From Nelumbo lutea (Eukaryota; Streptophyta; Magnoliopsida; Proteales; Nelumbonaceae): a stretch of DNA of 64,000 nt. Below, in pieces: positions 58,210 to 64,000 of the stretch. Every line of letters begins with the position of its first letter. Within the stretch, counting starts at the first letter, position 1. The position numbers were made by a program, and so were the translations under genes. The stretch lies in the NCBI GenBank assembly GCA_022828595.1, contig JAKGHH010000003.1, forward strand, positions 99,781,583-99,845,582, written 5' to 3'. The notes under the pieces were generated by a model. That model did no database searches. It worked only from the letters and a program-made list of their open reading frames with translations, and was not told the origin of the DNA.

Positions 58210-59426
58210 TAGGCTATGCATAAGCTGTGAATCTCACATAAGTCCCGTGTATGAAACTGTGCATAAGGTGTAGATCCAACACAAGCACCATGTGCGTGAG
58301 GAAAAAATGAATCCGGATCATCTACCAACAATAAGGAATCTCACTTTAGGGTGAGTCTCAATTTAATGATAATATATGTGGTGTCAGATTATGTTAAGAG
58401 GGTATTGGAATGTGTTTTGTTGGCAGGTGATAAGTTGCTCTGACATTTTCAGACTTCAATATTTTCTAATCCCTTATATTTTGAAATAAGGGAGTATCGA
58501 TGCTCTGACATGGTTGATACATGAAGAATCAGTATCGAGCTTGTCAATACTGAACATATGTTCCATTAATCATAAACAGAGCCTGCCCGGCTGCCCCCAA
58601 TGGTTATTTTATTTGCCTTAATTAGAGGATAGTTTGAGTTAATCGGAGAATAAGATAAGGTTAAAACCCATAACACATATTGCCAGAGCCCATCTATCAC
58701 TACACTAGGGTGTGTGGGTAAGGTCAATCCCCAAACTCAAAATAATCCTTGTTAACTACTCCCTAAGAGGGGGCCCTCTCTGTTGTCTGTTCGAGGTTTT
58801 TGGTTAGAGAAATCACTTAATTAATCAAGTAAATGTGTGAGTACTTTTTGTCTGGTACTTCGGCTTGGGCCATTTGGGTTGACAAAAAGTATAAGTCGTT
58901 TTCATTTTATGTGAGTATGAATAGCGGGCTGCCCTGCACCATGAATTAATGTTTTCTGTTTTCATTTGTTTTTGCATTGTCACATCAGTGAAAGCAAATT
59001 TTGCAAGAAGGACATTCTGAAACATGATATTAAGTGGGTTTTCTGCAATATAAATATTTTTGTTTTGATTTGTTTTTGAAATGACTACATCAGGAAAAAA
59101 AGAAACATGTTCTTGATTTTTATTTTTGTTTTCTAAGCAAAAATAAGTTAGGTTTTATTTTAAAAACCAATACATATTTTTGGAATTATCTATATTTTTT
59201 AAAACAAATTTTGTAGTGCAGAAATTATATGAATTATGGAGCATCATATTAAATAATTAAATAAAAACATGTTTTTTGTTTTAGTTATGGAAACAAAAAA
59301 CGCATACACAACCAGGAATGTGATTTCTGTGCTTTTTGTTTTGAGAAACAATTTGTTTTATAACCAGATGGTTTTAACAACAAGAAAAACTATTCACATT
59401 GTAGAGTACCCCTAAATAACAGAATT
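58210..59426. other. Intergenic, no gene seen
   Basis: AT-rich with repeated TTTTGTTTT tracts; no element border or coding region recognised. Confidence 0.5.
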
Positions 59427-60122
59427 TGTACTCACACTGTGTTTACAATACTTACAGCCTTGGATTTGGAACATCTCCATACTTATATGTATGGGAATAT
59501 TCTAGGTTAGTATCCCGTACTTTTGTAGTGCCACTTTGGTCCTCAAACTTTAAAACGTGATAATTTAATACCCGAACTTTCAAAACGTGTCAACCTAGTA
59601 CCTGCCATTAACCAACCCGTTAATCAGCCATTAAGTGCCATTTGAAAAAACAAAAATACCCTTTGAGTGTCATCTAATTCTCTTATCAACCATCCAGACG
59701 TCAACAAAAAATGAATAGTCTCAAATCCTTGCCTCTTTTGTTCAAGAAAGTTGGGATCATCAAAATGCCCACTGAGACATAACCCCAAATTTCTTGAATA
59801 GAAGAGGCAAAGATTTGAGACTGTTCACTTTTATCAACGTGTGGATCGTTGATAAAGAAAATTAGATGACAACTCAAAAGGTATTTGTGTCTTTTCAAAT
59901 GTCATTTAATGGCTGGTTAACGGATTGTTTAATGACAGGTAATGGATTGACACATTTTGAAAGTTCGGGTATTGAATTGTCGCATTTTAAAGTTCGGGGG
60001 ACCAAAGTGGCATTAGGCCCAAAATACATGGTACTAATCAGGAATTTTCCCTAAATTTTTTATGGGGAGATGTTCCCAATGTAGGACTGCAAGTGTTGTG
60101 AATATGGTGTGAGTACAAATTT
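59427..60122. mobile_element. Foldback element split by a second foldback element
   Basis: The outer arms are 59427-59492 (AATTTGTACTCACACTGTG, TTGGAACATCTCCATA) and 60052-60122 (TATGGGGAGATGTTCCCAAT, GGTGTGAGTACAAATTT), which are close inverse copies. Between them sits the family 2 element 59493-60051. Confidence 0.75.
59493..60051. mobile_element. Long foldback element, family 2 (copy 2)
   Basis: Left GGGAATATTCTAGGTTAGTA, right TACTAATCAGGAATTTTCCC. It matches 22635-23175 along its length, for example CAAACTTTAAAACGTGATAA and TTATCAACCATCC; its own arms pair nearly to the centre. Confidence 0.82.
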
Positions 60123-60713
60123 TGTAAGGACTGAATCAGGATTCAACCAATCTGTGTTTTTTTAAAGAACCGCATTTGTTTTGAGGGTTTTAATTTGCTG
60201 TTGGAACTAAACAAGAAAAACGGTTCACATTTGAATTACACCCCCTAAATGTTCTTCACTATAATCAATTTCCTGAACTTGTGAAAAGAAAAGTCATTAT
60301 GGAAGTAATTTGCTGAACTTGTTTTTCTTTCTTTACTATATAGAAGCTTTAAACCATATTAGTAACATTTAATAATATCTATTTAAAAATATTAAACTTT
60401 AGGCTGCATTTGTTTCCGGTGTAAATGCACTTTTACACCGATGGAGTTGAAAAACGATGGTTCGGTGAGAGTGTAAAATATGGACTGGCCATTGTGCCCA
60501 TTTATACTCGTCCTATTTGGTTATATCTTGTTGCAGCGGGAGATTTATCAGAGAGAAAGAGAGAATGGTGGAACCAGGGTGTAAAGATCCCCCTTCTTAG
60601 AAGCTCAGAAGAGAGAATGGGCAAAAAGACAAAACCACCAACGGGAGCAAAACGCCTAGGAATGATGAGATGCTGCAGCCATGGAGGAGCAAAATGCCCA
60701 GAAGCAGAGAACG

Positions 60714-60870
60714 CCCATCTGAATTGGCCTCCAAGTTCCCCCAATCAAACCCCATCGGAGGTGGTAGTGGTGAAGGAGAGCACCCATCTGAATCGACCTC
60801 CAAGTTCCCCCAATCAAACCCCGTCAGAGGTGGTAGCAGTGAAGGAGAATGCCCATCTGAATTTGCTCTG
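60714..60870 (+). repeat. 69-bp tandem repeat, 2.3 copies
   Basis: Units start with CCCATCTGAAT at 60714, 60783 and 60852. A period of 69 is 23 codons, so the frame is kept on both strands (HLNxPPSSPNQTPSEVV on the plus strand). The last copy is partial. Confidence 0.9.
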
Positions 60871-60899
60871 ATGCCACCGATAGACACCCACCTGCAGCT

Positions 60900-61055
60900 A
60901 GGAGAGAGAGAGAGAGAAGAAGAAGAAGAAGAAGAAGAAGAAGAAGGAGAAGAGAGATAGAGAGTGAGTGAGCGAGAGAAAAGGAGAAGAAGAAGAAGAG
61001 AGAAGGAGAAGAGAGAGAGAGAACGAGAGAGAAGAAGAAGAAGAGAGAGAGAGTG
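60900..61055. repeat. GA/GAA-rich low-complexity tract
   Basis: Runs of GAAGAA and GAGAGA over about 150 bases. Confidence 0.95.
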
Positions 61056-61734
61056 ATGTAATAAATACATCGATAATCGATGTAATTAACGGTAAACACG
61101 TAATTGGTAACCATTTTTATAATTCCAGATTGATTATGATTTTTTCGGTATCATGTCTTTTGGGCATCATAGTCAAACCCTAAACTTTAAAATTTTGAGC
61201 AATAAGATAAATGTAATCAAATCAATAGTAACTCCTCTTACAAATTTCACCCCTTTTTCTCTCTCCTAAAATCTCTCTCTATTCATTTATGATCTTGTTA
61301 TTATTTTTCACATGAACCCACAAAATTTTCCACATGCATCAGATATACCAACTAAACATGTGGCCCCCAACTTTTTTAAATCATTAATATGCAGCATATC
61401 ATAATTTAATTGATTCCTCTTTTTTACAAGAAGATTGCTTTTGGAAGAAGATTGGATAGGATGAAGTTGTAGATTGGTTCTGTGAGCTGAGGACTTTAAT
61501 GGCAAGGGCCCACCTTTATTTGGGAGGTTACCCAACTCTTTTGGTTAGTTGGCTACCAGCACACTTGATGGTCACAAGACTCACAACAAAGATCAATCTC
61601 TGGTTCTGGTTCATCTGAACCACTTTCTAGCTTTTAGCCCTAATTGAGTACTGGTATGTTGGATAAGTGTCTTCTGTGACGGGAGTATGCATTTATTACA
61701 ATGGCAACTACACAAGAATGTGAGCATCATCTAG

Positions 61735-61809
61735 AAGATAGAGCTCTGGTATTACAGTGCGATTGTTAAAACTGGTAATTGGTAAAAGATAGAGCTCTGG
61801 TATTACAGT
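61735..61809 (+). repeat. Short direct repeat
   Basis: AAGATAGAGCTCTGGTATTACAGT-type sequence occurs at 61735-61758 and again at 61786-61809, with TTGGATAAGTGTCT at 61659 and just after the second copy. A local duplication. Confidence 0.85.
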
Positions 61810-61852
61810 TGGATAAGTGTCTCCCAACTCTGGTTTGATCCATTTGATCAAT

Positions 61853-62256
61853 AGGGATAAGCATTATTCGGTCAAAATCGAAAAGTCGAATTGAAACTTT
61901 TGATTTCGTTTTTTTCATTTCAATTATTTTGATTTTTTGTTACTTTGGTTTGGTTAACTCGGTTTTGTTGAAAGTTTGGTTTCAGTTTTTATTTTCAGGT
62001 TCGAAAATTCAATTATCTGAAAAAAATTGAATTAACCAAAATTTATTTTATATATATATATATATATTATCTATAATATTTATTATATTATATTATATAT
62101 TGTATAATATATATTAATATATTAATGGAATTTGATTTTAACCAAAATAACTGCAAATCAAACAAAAAATTTTGAATTTTCATTTAAAACTTTGATTTTA
62201 TAAATTTCGATTTATTCAGTTTAATTTTTAACCGAATAAATAGATTATTTACCCTT
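61853..62256. mobile_element. hAT-like non-autonomous element, borders approximate
   Basis: AGGGATAAGCATTATTCGGT at the left, ACCGAATAAATAGATTATTT then ACCCTT at the right. Flanks around TTGATCAA and TTGATTAG match 6 of 8. AT-rich core with (TA)n at 62045-62066. Confidence 0.55.
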
Positions 62257-62656
62257 CTTTGATTAGACAAATCTAAGGGCAGCTCAGCTTCATTTGGACT
62301 TGCATGAACAATGATACCCCTTTCATAAAGCTTTAGTAAGTGAGATGAATAATACTGTATAAGCAGAGGTTGATGAACCCATGAAGCCAATGGGGTCTAT
62401 TTCAGCCATAGTTTATTTAACCTAATTGTACAAATTTGCAGCTTCTCTGCAGGCAGAATCATAGCCATAATGGGAGTGTCACCTTCTACAATAATCATTA
62501 GTCTAGAAACAGAAATTGATCGAGGTGTTTAATATACGCTATCCCTGCATCAACCTGTCATTATATATAATCTTTCAAAATCAGACTAGTGACAGTATAA
62601 TAATGCAATTTTTCTAAATTTTTTAATCTTATGCATAAAATTGCCTCTACTGAATT

Positions 62657-62808
62657 ATGGATCGGTTTGGTTTGTATTTAGAATCAAAATTGAAATTGGA
62701 ATCAATTGGAATGGAATTTCATTCTTAAAGGAGGGGGAGAGAATAATTATTTTCCCAAATAAGAAATTATGGTTCAGATCCTTATTCCTATAAACCAAAC
62801 GGACCCTA
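62657..62808. mobile_element. Tourist-like MITE
   Basis: GGATCGGTTTGGTTTGTA at the left, TAAACCAAACGGACCC at the right; AATTGGAATCAATTGGAATG inside. Similar to 15480-15782. Confidence 0.55.
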
Positions 62809-63362
62809 TATATTTTTAGATTTAAATAATTGTAATTATTATATAATCCCGTATGGTTGAAGCATCAAACAAATTCAACTTGCAAACCAATCCACAGAGA
62901 ATGGATGTCGGGTTACTGTGAATCATGAGCTATGACTCCTCTCCAAGGCTACCAAGGACTAGGATTTTTTTAATTAATAGCCATGGAATTAATCCATGAG
63001 GATGCAGCTAAATGAATAGCGATGATTCCAGAGATATAGGTGAGATTTTCTTACAAGCTTGAAATTGGATAACGGGCCATGGGCGTTAACTAAATTATTC
63101 CACCTGAAATTAAGCTGGAAAGCATAGTCTATAGCAGTTAGCACTCTAACTCCTCGGTGTCTCACATGGGTAGGGTTCTGCTACTAGCAAAATGCTTTCA
63201 ACCCGTTCTATATAAGGCTAGCTGTACGTTGGGAAAATCTAATCATTTAGGGTGTATGCGGGTGTATGCGGGTGTGTATTTTTATTTTTATTTTTTTATT
63301 TTGAAAGAGGAGAAATTGGTTAATGGGAATTTAAGATTTTGATTATCATTGGCTAAGAAATC
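62809..63362. other. Intergenic, no gene seen
   Basis: Includes three GGGTGTATGC-like units at 63250-63277. No coding region. Confidence 0.5.
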
Positions 63363-63728
63363 TGATGTAGAGATTTCTGGCCGACCCATGGATCTTGACA
63401 CGTGGCATCGGTCGGATGCATCTTAGCCATCCATCATCAACCATTGCCAACTGTCGCCACTTGCTCCTAACTACCCTTCTTTTAAGTCAATTTTGGATAT
63501 AAAAGGGGTTCCCACATTGAGGTAAACACAAATAGACTTAAGTTTCAAGTTTCCTCTCTTGTTTGGACTAATTCCCTATAGCTCTCGGCTAAATTGACCT
63601 TTGGAGTCTTTGCCCTTAGGGTATTTCCTAGGGCCTCAGACGTCTTCTTTCTCTTAGCAAGTTGGACCTGTCGGCCTCGAACACCAAAAAATACGTTGTT
63701 GCCATCAGCTCCATATTTGGCAGCAACA
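63363..63728 (+). mobile_element. Solo LTR of another Tat-type family
   Basis: It starts TGATGTAGAG and ends GGCAGCAACA, flanked by AAATC (63358-63362) and AAACC (63729-63733). It contains a TATA-like GGATATAAAAGGGG, then AAATTGACCTTTGGAGTC and TTGTTGCCATCAG near the end, in the same order as the LTRs at 16688 and 32776. No internal retroelement sequence adjoins it. Confidence 0.75.
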
Positions 63729-63784
63729 AAACCCATGTTCATTTTTCATATTTATGTGGGGACGAGAGAAAGTTTATTTTTCTA

Positions 63785-64000
63785 AGTATCACTTACTAAC
63801 TGATACCTTTCTCTTAGGTGGATAAATAACTTTCCCACTTGGGGGGAAAGTTGCCAACACTTGAATGGGACAAAAATGCCCATTTTAATAATTGATTTTT
63901 ATGGCTAAAATGGTTATTGCCTTATTTAAATGAGGAATAAAAAAACATGGGTAAATGCACTTACCCAAATAAGTTTTTTCGGGTAAATAACTTATCGAAA
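63785..64000. mobile_element. MITE of the 25674 family, cut by the window end
   Basis: Runs in inverse order to 25674-25915: AAATAACTTTCCCACTTGGG, GAATGGGACAAAAATGCCCA, TTTTTATGGCTAAAATGG, then GGGTAAATGCACTTACCCAA and GGGTAAATAACTTATCGAAA at the very end. Confidence 0.6.

Larger units (their letters stand above)
60402..61180. mobile_element. 779-bp insertion with 9-bp target duplication
   Basis: Flanked by TAAACTTTA at 60393-60401 and 61181-61189. It starts GGCTGCATTTGTTTCCGG and ends CATAGTCAAACCC; no clear terminal inverted repeat. A 9-bp duplication suggests a Mutator-type transposase. It holds a 69-bp tandem repeat and a long GA/GAA tract. The 148-codon plus frame 60425-60871 has no recognisable similarity, but a captured gene piece is possible. 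Confidence 0.65.
60293..61560 (+). repeat. Duplicated segment, copy B (partner 22505-23770)
   Basis: Same order and orientation as copy A. It is interrupted by 60402-61180 and lacks the foldback and Tourist insertions of copy A. Confidence 0.8.

Noticed and set aside
60425..61070. Long frames on both strands as a host gene
   Set aside because: They are made by the 69-bp repeat and the GA/GAA tract within an insertion; no family similarity was seen.
1..64000. CRISPR arrays, bacterial operons or phage systems
   Set aside because: No spaced repeats or bacterial gene arrangement; all supported content is plant nuclear.

Overview
The window is nuclear DNA of a flowering plant. The evidence is spliceosomal genes with GT-AG introns, a plant-type tandem nucleoside hydrolase, an apoplastic leucine-rich-repeat protein, and a dense mix of plant mobile elements: Tat-lineage Ty3/Gypsy with antisense ORFs, hAT, Tourist/Harbinger and Mutator-like miniatures, Helitron ends and LINE fragments. 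The species cannot be named from the sequence. Only two host genes are convincingly present.

Layout. 1-9428 (minus strand): an NSH3-type extracellular nucleoside hydrolase with at least 11 exons, whose 3' end leaves the window at position 1. Its intron 9 is about 4 kb and holds a LINE ORF1 relic; intron 8 holds a Tourist MITE. 9429-32770: intergenic DNA with layered small transposons, one Tat solo LTR (16688-17206), a hAT relic with a BED finger, foldback elements, a LINE tail and two related Helitron 3' ends. 32776-38889: a decayed Tat-type Ty3/Gypsy element (TSD TGCTT) that lost its 5' interior and carries an internal tandem duplication. 40153-50059: a second, longer Tat element (TSD GTATT) with recognisable gag, protease, reverse transcriptase, RNase H, archaeal-type RNase H and integrase, all broken, plus an antisense ORF. 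50060-54000: small hAT-like elements and unremarkable sequence. 54266-55474 (plus strand): a single-exon secreted LRR protein gene. 55475-64000: further MITEs, a nested foldback pair, a segment duplicated from about 22.5-23.8 kb, a second solo LTR and an element cut by the window end.

The two host genes both encode predicted secreted proteins, but they lie about 45 kb apart and nothing links them functionally. The most interesting structures are in the repeats: an antisense, apparently intron-containing ORF shared by the two Tat elements; a duplication in the smaller Tat element that is near-identical except for one sharply divergent block; and a family of foldback elements with a shared GGAACATCTCC/GGAGATGTTCC core, one copy of which was split by another foldback element. 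Exon and element borders were read by eye. Host-gene splice sites agree with frame and family conservation; most element borders rest on target-site duplications found by hand.
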